DNA of 64,000 nucleotides, taken from positions 1,178,001-1,242,000 of the forward strand of contig NZ_CP136995.1 of NCBI RefSeq assembly GCF_033110285.1, read 5' to 3'. A program made the position numbers and the translations under genes. Below the pieces are notes generated by a model that ran no database searches, was not told the origin of the DNA, and saw only the letters and a program-made list of their open reading frames with translations. Source of the stretch: Ottowia sp. SB7-C50. Its GTDB lineage: Bacteria; Pseudomonadota; Gammaproteobacteria; Burkholderiales; Burkholderiaceae_C. Below are positions 26,552 to 36,019 of this stretch, one piece after another; positions within the stretch are counted from its first letter, which is position 1, and the number at the start of each line of letters is the position of its first letter.

Positions 26552-27463
26552 ATGCTGAAGTCCGACCACATCCTGGATACCCAGGCGCTGCTGCACCTGG
26601 CCGACGATCAGCCGGCGCCGTCACGGCGGACGGCACTCAAGCTGGGCCTGGGCGCGGGCTACGCGGCGGCGGCGCTGCCGATCATGGCGCAGACGGCCAT
26701 CAAGACACCGGCCGACGGGCTGACCGCCGGTGAGGTGACGATCGACGTCGCCGGCTTCAAGATGCCCGCCTACCGCGCGCAACCGGCCGGCCAGACCGGC
26801 CTGCCGGTGGTGCTGGTGCTGTCCGAGATTTTTGGCGTGCACGAACACATTGCCGACGTGGCGCGGCGCTTTGCCAAGGCGGGCTATCTGGCGATTGCGC
26901 CCGAGCTGTTCGTGCGCCAGGGCGACGCGCAAAGCTACGGCGAAATCGCCAAGCTGCAGGCCGAGGTCATTTCCAAGGTGCCCGACGCCCAGGTGATGGG
27001 CGATCTGGACGCCGCCGTGGCCTGGGCTGCGGCCAATGGCGGCAACACCGGCAAGCTGGGCGTCACCGGCTTCTGCTGGGGCGGCCGGCAGGTGTGGCTG
27101 TATGCGGCGCACAACCCCAAGGTCAAGGCCGGCGTGGCGTGGTACGGGCGCCTGGTGGGCGACAGCACGCCGCTCTTTCCGCGCCAGCCGGTGGACGTGG
27201 CGGGTCAGCTCAAGGGGCCGGTGCTGGGCCTGTATGGCGGGGCCGACACGGGCATTCCGCTCGACAGCGTCGACAAAATGAAGGCTGCCCTGACCAAGGC
27301 GGGCGAAGCGGGCAACGCTGCCGCCAAGGCGTCGCAGTTCGTGGTCTACCCGGAAGCGCCGCACGCCTTCCATGCCGATTACCGGCCCAGCTTCCGCAAG
27401 GAAGCTGCCGAAGACGGCTGGAAGCGCGCGCTCGCGTGGTTCAAGCAGCACGGGGTGGGCTGA
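26552..27463 (+). CDS. Dienelactone hydrolase family protein
   Basis: A 303-residue alpha/beta hydrolase. The N-terminus has a Tat-like export signal (SRRTALKLGLGAGYAAAALPIMAQ, residues ~24-47), so it is probably periplasmic. The hydrolase domain has a Cys nucleophile in GVTGFCWGGRQ, Asp in YGGADTGIP and His in YPEAPHAFHADYRPSF, the C-D-H triad of dienelactone hydrolases. SEIFGVHEHIADVARRFA is also typical. The substrate is not predictable. AGGAG lies 8 nt before the ATG. It is followed by an intrinsic terminator. Confidence 0.88.
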   Translation: MLKSDHILDTQALLHLADDQPAPSRRTALKLGLGAGYAAAALPIMAQTAIKTPADGLTAGEVTIDVAGFKMPAYRAQPAGQTGLPVVLVLSEIFGVHEHIADVARRFAKAGYLAIAPELFVRQGDAQSYGEIAKLQAEVISKVPDAQVMGDLDAAVAWAAANGGNTGKLGVTGFCWGGRQVWLYAAHNPKVKAGVAWYGRLVGDSTPLFPRQPVDVAGQLKGPVLGLYGGADTGIPLDSVDKMKAALTKAGEAGNAAAKASQFVVYPEAPHAFHADYRPSFRKEAAEDGWKRALAWFKQHGVG

Positions 27464-27809
27464 CACACACTACAGATCGCATGCACAGGCCGCCTTTGGG
27501 CGGCTTTTTTCGTTCGATTGAGTGCTGCAAACTGCGCCGCCGGCAATTTGTTCAAGGGTGCTTGCGCCCGGCTCATGTCGCGTTCCTGCGACGGAAGTCG
27601 CACTGCAAGACACGGTTATTCATACTCTTTAGTTGCAAACTTCGTAGCATGTACAATTAACTACCTCGGGATCGAGGTGCAACGCGCCGCAACGGGAGCG
27701 CATCGCCGCAGGTGCGCGACCGGCGGATGTGGAATCGGCCGCCGTGACGGGTGCGGTGCATTGGACGACCGCATTTACGACCTCATAGTTGATGGGAGAG
27801 GATTCAGGG
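27464..27809 (+). other. Intergenic region with terminator and promoter
   Basis: 346 bp without a gene. A terminator lies at 27489-27510. The rest is less GC-rich than average (around 27600-27660: TTATTCATACTCTTTAGTTGCAAAC and TGTACAATTAAC, quoted as two pieces) and is the likely promoter of the IPTL-CTERM gene at 27810. No coding sequence is convincing. Confidence 0.4.
27489..27510 (+). terminator. Intrinsic terminator
   Basis: GCCGCC-TTTG-GGCGGC followed by TTTTTT, 25 nt after the dienelactone hydrolase stop. Confidence 0.9.
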
Positions 27810-29166
27810 ATGGAGGGAATTGGGTTGGGCCGGCAATGTGCCGCCGTGCTGGTTTTTATGAACGCGGTTGCGTTGACGCCGTTGACGGCCACGGCGGCGC
27901 CCCCCCGATCCGCCCAATGCGTTCAACGTCGGTCAGTTCAATAACCTGACCATTGCAGCGACGCAGAGCATCTTTTCCGCAGGATTGAGAAAGGTAGCTG
28001 GGGACGGCCGTTGCGGTGCCGGCACCAACGGCACCTTGCCAACCGAAATTGCAGTGCCGCCCAACGCCGTGTGGGTCAGTTACGAAACAGTGAGTGTCGC
28101 CAGGCCCATCGGCAGTGTGGACAACGTGGTGGACCCCTACCACCACTCAGGGGATGGCTGGTCGGCCTTTGGCGCCGACGCCACCAACATCTTCGGCCCG
28201 GTGGCGGTGCGCGGCGTGACCTACCAGATGGGCGTGGATATCTCTGGCATCAAGGCACCGGGCAGCATGTTCCTGACCGGTGCGTTCCGCGACGCGGCAA
28301 CGCCTACCTCCACCGCCAACTCCAGCATTCGTGACTACATGCCCACCGGCTGGATTGCGGGCAGCATGGGCACCAATCTGGAGTCGGCCACCTTTGGTGG
28401 CGACATGCAGAAAATATTCGCCAAAACCAACCAGGCCACCTATACCGATCTGGCGCTGAACCAGAGCTACTGGATCGGCGACGGGCGCGATCAGTTTCAA
28501 CTGGTCACGGGCGCGCAGTACTGGTCGCCGTCGCAGCGCAAGGACTTGCCCATCGCACGGGCGCCCGCCTTCGGCAATGTGCAGTATTTCAAGATTCCCG
28601 CAGGGGCCACGCGCCTCTATCTGGGCTTTTCAGACGCGGCGTACTTCTATGGCACGCCTGGCTGCTACGGCGACAACCCCGGTGCCCTGACGGTGTCCGG
28701 CACGTTCTGGGGCCCCAAGCAACCGGTGTTGACCGTGGACTGCACGCCGTCGGCGCTCAACGACTCGCCGGGCAACGTCGCCACGTGCACTGTCACCTCC
28801 GACGACCCGGCGCCAGCCGGGGGCCTGTCTGTCGCGCTCACGCCGCCTGCCGCCAACCCGCGCTACACCACCATTTGTGCCTCGCCGCTGACCATCGACG
28901 CAGGGAAAACGACGGCCACCTGCACCATCACCGCTACGGACAACACGGTGGTCGGCGACGGCAGCGTGAACGCCACGCTGACCTTGCTGGCTGGCACAGG
29001 CTACACGCTGGGCGCCACGCTCAGCGCCACGGTCACCATCAACGACGACGACAAACCACCCGTAGTTGCCGCCGTGCAGCCGGTGCCTGCGCTGAGTGAC
29101 TGGGCGCTGATGGTGCTTGGGTTGGGCTTGGCGGGGTTTGCGGCGCGGCGGATGCGTCGCGCATGA
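27810..29166 (+). pseudogene. IPTL-CTERM surface protein, +1 frameshift at C7
   Basis: ATG 27810 opens a signal peptide (CAAVLVFMNAVALTPLTATAAPP) and then hits a stop at 27947. One base less in the C run 27900-27906 joins it to the long downstream frame: DPPNAFNVGQFNNLTIAATQSIFSAG and onward to 29166, 451 residues in all. The mature part has a ~210-residue N-terminal domain (GWSAFGADATNIFGPVAVRGV) and one ~105-residue Calx-beta-like module (LTVDCTPSALNDSPGNVATC to VTINDDD). It ends in an IPTL-CTERM-like anchor, VPALSDWALMVLGLGLAGFA. As written the signal peptide is separated from the body. Confidence 0.75.
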
Positions 29167-29240
29167 GGGCGGGCGGGGAGCGTCGGATTAAATTGATTCG
29201 GTCGCCCTCGGTTTTACGAACAAATGGCAAGGGAAACATC

Positions 29241-31086
29241 ATGAAGAAAACGTGGCGAATTTGCAAGCGGGGGTTGACCAACGCCTTGCTAGGAATCGGC
29301 GTGCTGGCGGCCAGCGCACCGGCATGGAGCGCTGCAGGCGCGCCACTGCCGCTGTGTCCTGCGGGATCGTTGTCCTTTTATCAGGCCCGCTATCTCAAAA
29401 GCGGCACTGACGCTTCCAACATTCCACCTACCATCGCGCTGGATCAGGTGACGTTGCCAACCGCCGCAGGCGGTGCCGCCACCATCACCAATATTTGGAC
29501 AGGCCAAAGTGCGCCGACCCCACCGGGGTCAGGAACCCCGCCTGCTGCATCAGTCAACGCGGGCGCGACGGTCGCCATGGGCATGAATCCTCAAAATGGA
29601 TATATCTATGCTATTCGAGCGACACAGGGCGACCCGGACTACAGCAATGTGCCTGTGAATTCATATAAGCAATACACCGGTCACATTCAGGTTCTGAAGT
29701 ACGGGACCACGGGTGTCGACAACCTGGGCGCGATTGCCAACATGCCAGACGGCACCGGCGGTTTGACAGATCGTTGGTTTCAACTGGGACCCAACTACAA
29801 CGCTGCGGCATTCAATCCGGCCAACAACGAGTTGATCATTGGCAACCTGCAGTCGGGTGGTGCGCGCGGAGAGTTGATTCGGATCAGCGTAGGGAACGAC
29901 GTGCCGACCTATTTGGGCAAGATTCCGCTGGTCGACGCTAACGGTACAGCGACGCAAATTCTGTCGCAGTCAGGTGACTTTGCGATTGATGCGACGGGAA
30001 CTTACGCGTATGGCATTGCGACCGCTTCTGGTGGCGCAAGCAACACCAGTTATCGCATTGAACTGGCCACGGGGATTGTTACGAATCTGGTGAAAGGGGT
30101 AGGGGAAAACGTTGTAAGCGTTGTGTGGGGTCCCTATGGCGCCGCAGCGCGTTTGCAAAATGGCCAGATGGCATTTGTGGGTGGATTATCGACAGCGACA
30201 CCGGGTGTGCGCTTGATGGATATTCCTGCAGGCACGGTGTCCGGTCCTGCCAACTACACCACCACCAACACAGCCCAAAGCCTGGACGCCACCGAGTGCC
30301 TGCCCGTGCTGCCGGTCGTCACGTTGACGTGCGATCCCGCGACGCTGGTCGACGCCGCCAGCAACGTCGCCACCTGCACCATCACCTCCGACACTGCGGC
30401 GCCGACCGGCGGGTTAAGCGTGGCGCTGACGCTGCCGGCGTCGAATCCCCGCTACACCACGACCTGCGAGTCGCCCATCGTGATCGACGCCGGGCAAACC
30501 ACCAAGCAGTGCACCATCACTGCCGTCGAGAACACGGTGCCCGGCGACGGTTCGGTTACCGCCACACTGGCGCTGGCCACACCCGCGGCGGGTGCAGCGT
30601 ACACGCTGGGCACGCCCACATCGGCCGACGTCACGGTCAACAACGACGATGCCTATGTCGCTAACCTGACTTGCACGCCAACCACGCTGGTGGATGCACC
30701 CAACAACGTGTCTACTTGCACATTGACATTGAATGGGCCAGCGCCGACGGGGGGGCTTGACGGTCGGCATCACGCCGCCGGTGGACAGCACCCGTTACAC
30801 CACCACCTGCGGCACGTCGTTGACGGTGCCCCAAGGGCAGACCACCGCCACGTGCACCATCACTGCCACACCCAACACGACGCCGGGCGACGGCAATGTA
30901 CAGGCCGTGGTGAAGATCAACCCGGCTGATGGCTATAAGGTCGGGCCGAACGCGTCGGCCACGGTGGCGGTGAACAACGACGACGGTGAAGTTCCGGTTA
31001 CCGCGATCCCGACGCTCAGCCAGTGGGCGCTGATGTTGCTCAGTCTTGGCCTGATCGGGGGAGCCTGGCGGCAGCGCCGTCGATGA
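29241..31086 (+). pseudogene. IPTL-CTERM surface protein, +1 frameshift at G7
   Basis: A signal peptide (ALLGIGVLAASAPAWS), then a ~330-residue beta-propeller-like domain (YIYAIRATQGDPDY, AFNPANNELIIGNL, DFAIDATGTYAYGI). Tandem modules follow, related to the one in the upstream gene (LTCDPATLVDAASNVATCTITSDTAAPTGGLSVAL). The first frame ends at 30929 in nonsense. Removing one G from 30749-30755 continues the second module and reaches IPTLSQWALMLLSLGLIGG at 31086 (614 residues). AAGGGA lies 6 nt before ATG 29241. It lies 74 bp after its paralogue, so the two may be co-transcribed. Confidence 0.78.
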
Positions 31087-31130
31087 CCCGGACTGATCGG
31101 CTGCACGCCAATGGCGCGTGAGCCATGAAT

Positions 31131-31174
31131 GAGCGCCGTACGCCTGCCAGTCAAGCGTACGGCGCTCTTTTTTT
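31131..31174 (+). terminator. Strong intrinsic terminator
   Basis: A perfect 13-bp stem GAGCGCCGTACGC / GCGTACGGCGCTC, 11-nt loop and seven Ts. It ends the IPTL-CTERM gene pair. Confidence 0.93.
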
Positions 31175-31226
31175 GATAGCCCTTTGCGCTTGCCGGGCTC
31201 CAGATCAAGGCGCTATGGGCGATTTC
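31168..31226 (-). repeat. AGCGCTT dispersed repeat copy, reverse
   Basis: TTTTTGATAGCCCTTTGCGCTTG..CAAGGCGCTATGGGCGATTT is the reverse-oriented element. It directly abuts the terminator T run. Confidence 0.6.
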
Positions 31227-31371
31227 ACCAACAATCCGTTCGCGCCGAGCCATTCGACTGTGCTCATCGCAGGCCATTCGACGAGGCAGGGATGGGCCTT
31301 GTCGACGCCTGTTTGTCGGACACCAAGTCCTCCGGCAGGCTCAGGATCAACAATGTGGGCTGCAGGCGCGC

Positions 31372-32232
31372 TCAACCCTTGGCCACCGGCAGCCCCGGCG
31401 TGCGGCTCCATTCGCTCCAGCTGCCGGCGTACAACGCCGCGGGCGGGTAGCCGGCCAGTTCCATCGCCAGCACGTTGGGCACGGCGCTGACGCCGCTGCC
31501 GCAGTGGTGTACTGCGCCGGCCGCATCGCGCCCGGCCAGCAGCTGGTCGAATTCGGCGCGCAGTTGCGCCGCGGGCTTGAAGCGCCCGTCGGCACCGAGG
31601 TTGTCGGTGAAGGGCCGGTTCAGCGCGCCGGGGATGTGGCCGGCGATGGGGTCGAGCGGCTCGACCTCGCCGCGGTAGCGTGGGCCGCCGCGCGCGTCGA
31701 TCAGCGTTTGCGTGGGCTGCTCCAGGTGTTGCACCACTTCGGGCGTCTGCACCAGCCGGCGCAGGGCGGGCTTCAGGGCGAAATCGCCGCGCGGGCGTGC
31801 GATGGGCGGGCCGGATTCGACCGCGCCGCCCGCTGCGTCCCAGGCCTGCAGGCCGCCGTCGAGCACGGCGACGGCGTCGTGGCCGGCCCATTTCAGCATC
31901 CACCACAGGCGGCCGCAGTAGTTGGCGCCCTGGCGGTCGTAGACCACGGCCTGCATGGCGTTGTTGAAGCCCAGCGCTTGCAGGGTCTGCGCGAACAGCT
32001 CTCTTTTTGGTAGCGGATGGCGGCCGCCGTTGACGGCGTGCGCGGGGTCGTGCGCGCTCAGGTCGCGCTCCAGGTGGGCCTGCTGGGCGCCGGCGATGTG
32101 CCGGGCGGCAAACATCTCGTCGGCCTTGGCCGGGTTGCCCAGTTCAGAGCTGCAATCGAACACCATCAGCGGCGCACCGCTGGCTTGCAGGGCTTTCAGT
32201 TCATCGACCGAGATCAGGTGGGTGAAGCGCAT
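31372..32232 (-). CDS. Rhodanese-type sulfurtransferase (3-MST-like)
   Basis: A 286-residue two-domain rhodanese. The inactive N-terminal domain (LISVDELKALQASGAPLMVFDCS, GHDAVAVLDGGLQAWDAAGG) is followed by an active C-terminal domain (TLIDARGGPRYRGEVEPLDPIAGHIPGA) with the Cys loop HCGSGVSAVPN. CGSGV loops mark 3-mercaptopyruvate sulfurtransferases rather than thiosulfate ones (CRxGVTA). It therefore probably moves sulfur from mercaptopyruvate to thiophilic acceptors. Start ATG 32232 (MRFTHLISVDEL). Confidence 0.9.
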   Translation of the reverse strand: MRFTHLISVDELKALQASGAPLMVFDCSSELGNPAKADEMFAARHIAGAQQAHLERDLSAHDPAHAVNGGRHPLPKRELFAQTLQALGFNNAMQAVVYDRQGANYCGRLWWMLKWAGHDAVAVLDGGLQAWDAAGGAVESGPPIARPRGDFALKPALRRLVQTPEVVQHLEQPTQTLIDARGGPRYRGEVEPLDPIAGHIPGALNRPFTDNLGADGRFKPAAQLRAEFDQLLAGRDAAGAVHHCGSGVSAVPNVLAMELAGYPPAALYAGSWSEWSRTPGLPVAKG

Positions 32233-32325
32233 GGCGGCAGTCCTGTGGGGAGCATCAAGAGCACGTAGCTTAATCAACTGGCCGCAGAGCAGGGCATGCG
32301 GTAACGCCGTGGGCGACTCAGGCGG

Positions 32326-33213
32326 TCAACGCGCATCAGCCGGTGGGTTGGTGAGCGCCCGGGCACGCAGGAAGGTGGCCGTCATGCCGCTGGCGATGAT
32401 GGTGGCCATGCCCAGCCAGCCGATGGTCGGGATCTGGTCGCCGAACAAAACAACGCCGAACAGCGCCGCGAAGACGATGCCCGAATACTGCAGGTTGGCC
32501 ACCACCATGGTGGCGCCGCGGGTGTAGGCGCGGGTCATGCACAGCTGGCCCAGCGCCGCCAGGATGCCCACCGGCAGCAGCCACAGCGCCTGCACCGTGT
32601 TCAGCGGATGCATGTCGAAGAACTGCATGCCGATGCCGCCTGCCAGCGTGGCACCCAGCGAAAAATAGAACACGGTGCGCGCCTCAGGCTCGCCCACGCG
32701 CCCGAGCGCCGCCACCTGGATGTACGCCAGCGCCGACATCAGGCCCGACATCAGGCCGATGAGGCCGGCAAACAGCTGGTTCTGGTCCAGCGTGGGGCGC
32801 AGCATCATCACCACGCCGGCAAAGCCGGCCATCACCGCCATCACCAGCGGGCCCTGGCGTCGGATGTCGGCGATGCGGCCCAGCAGCAGCGTGCCGCCGA
32901 TCAGAAAGGCGGCCACCCACACGCCGCTCATGTAGTTCAGCGTCATGGCGGTGGCCAGCGGCAGGTGCGCGATGGCGTAGAACCAGGCCACCAGCGCGGC
33001 CACGCCAACCACGTTGCGCCAGACGTGCATCATGGGCACGCGGGTAGCAAGGCTGACGCCGCGCGAGCGCGCCAGCGCCCACATGAACACGATGCCGATG
33101 GCGCCGCGGTAGCAGACGATCTCCAGCGGGCCGAAATGGGGCGATGCATATTTGATGCACACGCTCATCAGCGCGAAGAACAGCGAGGCGGCAATCATCC
33201 AGGCAGCTTGCAT
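32326..33213 (-). CDS. DMT-family (EamA) transporter
   Basis: A 295-residue inner-membrane protein with ten predicted TM helices in two EamA repeats (AAWMIAASLFFALMSVCIKYA at the start; GQLCMTRAYTRGATMVVANLQYSGIVFAALFGVVLFGD in the second half, given as one motif region). The substrate is unknown; relatives export amino acids and metabolites. CATAAT ends 8 nt before the ATG with no ribosome binding site, so the transcript may be leaderless. Confidence 0.87.
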   Translation of the reverse strand: MQAAWMIAASLFFALMSVCIKYASPHFGPLEIVCYRGAIGIVFMWALARSRGVSLATRVPMMHVWRNVVGVAALVAWFYAIAHLPLATAMTLNYMSGVWVAAFLIGGTLLLGRIADIRRQGPLVMAVMAGFAGVVMMLRPTLDQNQLFAGLIGLMSGLMSALAYIQVAALGRVGEPEARTVFYFSLGATLAGGIGMQFFDMHPLNTVQALWLLPVGILAALGQLCMTRAYTRGATMVVANLQYSGIVFAALFGVVLFGDQIPTIGWLGMATIIASGMTATFLRARALTNPPADAR

Positions 33214-33229
33214 GGGCCGCGATTATGAA

Positions 33230-33285
33230 TCAAATTGGCCTGCGGCGCGCGACAGATAAGCGCGAGGCGCTACAAAAATTAAAGC
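33230..33285 (+). repeat. AGCGCTT dispersed repeat copy, degenerate
   Basis: CAAATTGGCCTGCGGCGCGC..ATAAGCGCGAGGCGCTACAAAAATT. It overlaps the last codons of the Rieske gene. Confidence 0.5.
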
Positions 33286-34649
33286 GACAGCTGGTGCGTC
33301 AGCCGGCGCTCAGTGCTGCAAGGATCGACGGCGGTGTCGCTCAGGTGTGCACTCGGGCCTCGCCTCAACCCTCTGCCTTCGCGGGGGCAAGCTTTCCCCA
33401 AGATGGAGAGGGTCTGGTTCAGACGCACGCGAATCGAGTGATCGCCGTGGAAGGGCTTGACCCGCCCGCTGGAGATGTCCCCCCCTCGCGCAGCAGAGGA
33501 GGGAAGCGCCGTCAGGCGCTCAGGGGGGGTGGCGCCCAACTTTTTTCGATACCACTCATGGAAGTGCTGCATGCCGTCTTCCATCGGGCTCTGGTAGGGG
33601 CCGACCTCGTTGTCGCCGCGCAGCATCAGGGCCTTGCGGCCAGCGTCCATGCGCTCGGCGATCTCGTCGTCCTCAATGCAGGTTTCCATGTAGGCGGCGC
33701 GCTGCGCCTCGACGAATTCGCGCTCGAAGGCGACGATTTCCTCGGGGTAGTAGAACTCCACCATGTTCAGCGTCTTGTTGGGGCTGACCGGGTGCAGCGT
33801 GCTGACGGTGAGCACGTGCGGGTACCACTCGACCATGATGTGCGGGTAGTACGTCAGCCAGATGGCGCCGCGCTGCGGCTTTTCGCCGCCCTGGTAGGCC
33901 AGCAGCACCTCGTGCCACTTCTTGTACACGTCGCTGCCGGGCTTGAAGGCCGGCGCCACGCCCACCGTCTGCACCGAAAACTCTTGCCCGAACTGCCAGC
34001 GCAGGTCGTCGCAGGTGACGAAGTTGCCCAGGCCGGGGTGGAACGGGCCGACGTGGTAGTCCTCCAGATAGACCTCGATGAAGGTCTTCCAGTTGTAGTT
34101 GCACTCGTGCAGCTCGACGTGGTCGAGCGCGTAGCCGTCGAACGACAGGTTCTTCGCCTCGGCCATGCCGGCCAGGTCAGCCAGGATGTCGCGGCCGTTG
34201 TCCTGAAACAGCAGGCCGTTCCACTCGCGCAGCTTGTAGTTGTTCAGATTCAGGCAGGGGTCGTGCTGGAAATGCGGCGCACCCAGCAGCTCGCCCTTGG
34301 GCGAATACGTCCAGCGGTGCAGCGGGCACACGATGTTGCCGCCCGCATGGCCCTTGCCCTGGCCCTGCAGCGAGCCGCGGCCCTTCAGCATGACGGCCTG
34401 GCGGTGCCGGCAGACGTTGGAAATCAGCTCGACCTGCCCCTGGGGGCTGCGCACCAGCGCGCGGCCATCGGCTTCCTGTGGCAGCGCGAAATAGTCGCCA
34501 GCGTTCGGCACTGCGAGCGAGTGACCGACATAGCGCGGACCGGACTCGAAGATGAGCCTCATCTCGCGCTCGAACAGCGCCTGGTCGAAATAGGATTGGA
34601 CGGGAAGTTGACTTGCCGCCTGCTGTAACTGAAGACTCAAATCAGACAT
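33279..34649 (-). CDS. Rieske aromatic ring-hydroxylating oxygenase, alpha subunit
   Basis: A 456-residue oxygenase. The Rieske [2Fe-2S] ligands are C80-x-H82 (NVCRHR) and C108-x2-H111 (VCPLHRW). The catalytic Fe(II) site lies in CNYNWKTFIEVYLEDYHVGPFHPG (H199, H204, with acidic partners). It is close to SRPBCC-type choline/glycine-betaine-like and phenylpropionate-dioxygenase-like alpha subunits. No reductase or beta subunit is nearby. Homology should end near residue 370 (EWYRKKLGAT); the last ~86 residues are encoded by repetitive GC-rich sequence (33279-33541) and look like a read-through extension. Start ATG 34649. Confidence 0.85.
   Translation of the reverse strand: MSDLSLQLQQAASQLPVQSYFDQALFEREMRLIFESGPRYVGHSLAVPNAGDYFALPQEADGRALVRSPQGQVELISNVCRHRQAVMLKGRGSLQGQGKGHAGGNIVCPLHRWTYSPKGELLGAPHFQHDPCLNLNNYKLREWNGLLFQDNGRDILADLAGMAEAKNLSFDGYALDHVELHECNYNWKTFIEVYLEDYHVGPFHPGLGNFVTCDDLRWQFGQEFSVQTVGVAPAFKPGSDVYKKWHEVLLAYQGGEKPQRGAIWLTYYPHIMVEWYPHVLTVSTLHPVSPNKTLNMVEFYYPEEIVAFEREFVEAQRAAYMETCIEDDEIAERMDAGRKALMLRGDNEVGPYQSPMEDGMQHFHEWYRKKLGATPPERLTALPSSAARGGDISSGRVKPFHGDHSIRVRLNQTLSILGKACPREGRGLRRGPSAHLSDTAVDPCSTERRLTHQLSL
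33340..33545. repeat. CCCAACCCTC-type repeats under Rieske C-terminus
   Basis: CCTCGCCTCAACCCTCTGCC and the inverted CTCGCGCAG..CGCTCAGGGGGGG stretch are members of the intergenic repeat family also seen near 15751 and 53590. Here they are inside the annotated Rieske reading frame. They include C7 (33479-33485) and G7 (33533-33539) runs. Confidence 0.55.
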
Positions 34650-34880
34650 GGTGTTCCGATCCAAAGACTCCCCCTATGAAGGGGCAGGTAGTAAGCGCCT
34701 GGCATCCGAGGATATTGCGCGCACGAGCCCCCAGCCAACTTTTGGCCAAGGGAACCTTTGATTATAGTTGAGCGGCGGACATTCCGCTTGATTTGGAACG
34801 CCCGGCGATGGCCGGGTTTCGGCCGCCCGCGGCACGGCGAATGCGTCGGCGACCTAAAATAGGGCCCTTTGCCCTCGCGA

Positions 34881-35123
34881 ATGTCCAAGAAATCCCCCTC
34901 CAGTCCCGATGCGTTGCCCGCCAGCTACGGCGAGGCCGTGCAGCAGCTTGAGGAACTCATCGCCGGGCTGGAGTCGGGCCAGTTGCCGCTGGAGCAGTTG
35001 CTGGGCCAATACCAGCGCGGCACGCAGTTGCTGAAGTACTGCCGCGACAGCCTGCAGTCGGTCGAGGAGCAGGTGCGGGTGCTGGACGAACAGGGCGGCC
35101 TCAAGCCGTGGGTGTCTGAATGA
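34881..35123 (+). CDS. xseB: Exodeoxyribonuclease VII small subunit
   Basis: An 80-residue protein with the XseB core [33 protein letters not shown] (two helices) and the following [15 protein letters not shown]. Several XseB chains bind one XseA to form the ssDNA nuclease. Here, as in many proteobacteria, xseB opens an operon with ispA and dxs; its stop overlaps the ispA start (ATGA). Start ATG 34881. Confidence 0.95.
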   Translation: MSKKSPSSPDALPASYGEAVQQLEELIAGLESGQLPLEQLLGQYQRGTQLLKYCRDSLQSVEEQVRVLDEQGGLKPWVSE

Positions 35124-36016
35124 ACGCACCGGATTTTCCTGCCTGGTCGTCCGCCCAGCTGGCGCGGGTTGAACAGGCCCTGTCCGATTGGGTGCCGGTG
35201 CAGGCCCCTGCCGGCCTGGGCGAAGCCATGCGCTACGCGGTGCTGGACGGCGGCAAGCGCCTGCGCCCGTTGCTGGTGCTGGCCGCGGCCGAAGCGGCGG
35301 ACGGCCACGATGAAGCTGCGTTGCGCGCCGCGTGCGCGGTCGAATTGATCCACGCCTATTCGCTGGTGCACGACGACATGCCGTGCATGGACAACGACGT
35401 GCTGCGGCGCGGCAAGCCCACGGTGCACGTGCAGTTCGGGCAAGCCCAGGCGCTGCTGGCCGGTGACGCCTTGCAGGCGCTGGCGTTCGAGCTGCTGACG
35501 CCCGACGCCGACACCGTACCGCCTGCCATGCAGGCCGACCTGTGCCGCGCGTTGGCGCAGGCCGCAGGCGCCCATGGCATGGCCGGCGGCCAGGCCATTG
35601 ACCTGGCCAGCGTCGGCAAGCCGCTGTCCGAGCCCGAACTGCGCGCCATGCACGTGTTGAAGACCGGCGCACTGCTGCAAGGCAGCGTGCGCATGGGCGC
35701 GGCCTGCGCCGGCCGTGCGCTCCCGCAGGGCGCACGTCAGGCGCTGGACGATTACGGCGCCGCCCTCGGGCTGGCTTTTCAGGTGGTGGACGACATCCTC
35801 GACGTGACGGCCGATTCCACCCAACTGGGCAAGACGGCCGGCAAGGACGCCGCCGCCGACAAGCCCACCTACGTGTCGCTGCTGGGCCTGGCGCCGTCCC
35901 GCGCCCTGGCCGACGAGCTGTGCGTGCGGGCACATGCCGCGCTGGACGCCAGCGGCCTGCCCCGCGTGGGACATTTGCGTGCACTGGCCGACCTGGTGGT
36001 GCACCGAAGAAGCTGA
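35120..36016 (+). CDS. ispA: Farnesyl diphosphate synthase
   Basis: A 298-residue trans-polyprenyl synthase that condenses DMAPP/IPP to GPP and FPP. The first Asp-rich motif is DDMPCMDND (about residue 85) and the second is [43 protein letters not shown] and [15 protein letters not shown] are family hallmarks. It is translationally coupled to xseB (4-bp overlap) and followed by dxs after 3 nt, so precursor supply and chain elongation are co-expressed. Confidence 0.95.
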   Translation: MNAPDFPAWSSAQLARVEQALSDWVPVQAPAGLGEAMRYAVLDGGKRLRPLLVLAAAEAADGHDEAALRAACAVELIHAYSLVHDDMPCMDNDVLRRGKPTVHVQFGQAQALLAGDALQALAFELLTPDADTVPPAMQADLCRALAQAAGAHGMAGGQAIDLASVGKPLSEPELRAMHVLKTGALLQGSVRMGAACAGRALPQGARQALDDYGAALGLAFQVVDDILDVTADSTQLGKTAGKDAAADKPTYVSLLGLAPSRALADELCVRAHAALDASGLPRVGHLRALADLVVHRRS

Positions 36017-36019
36017 ATC

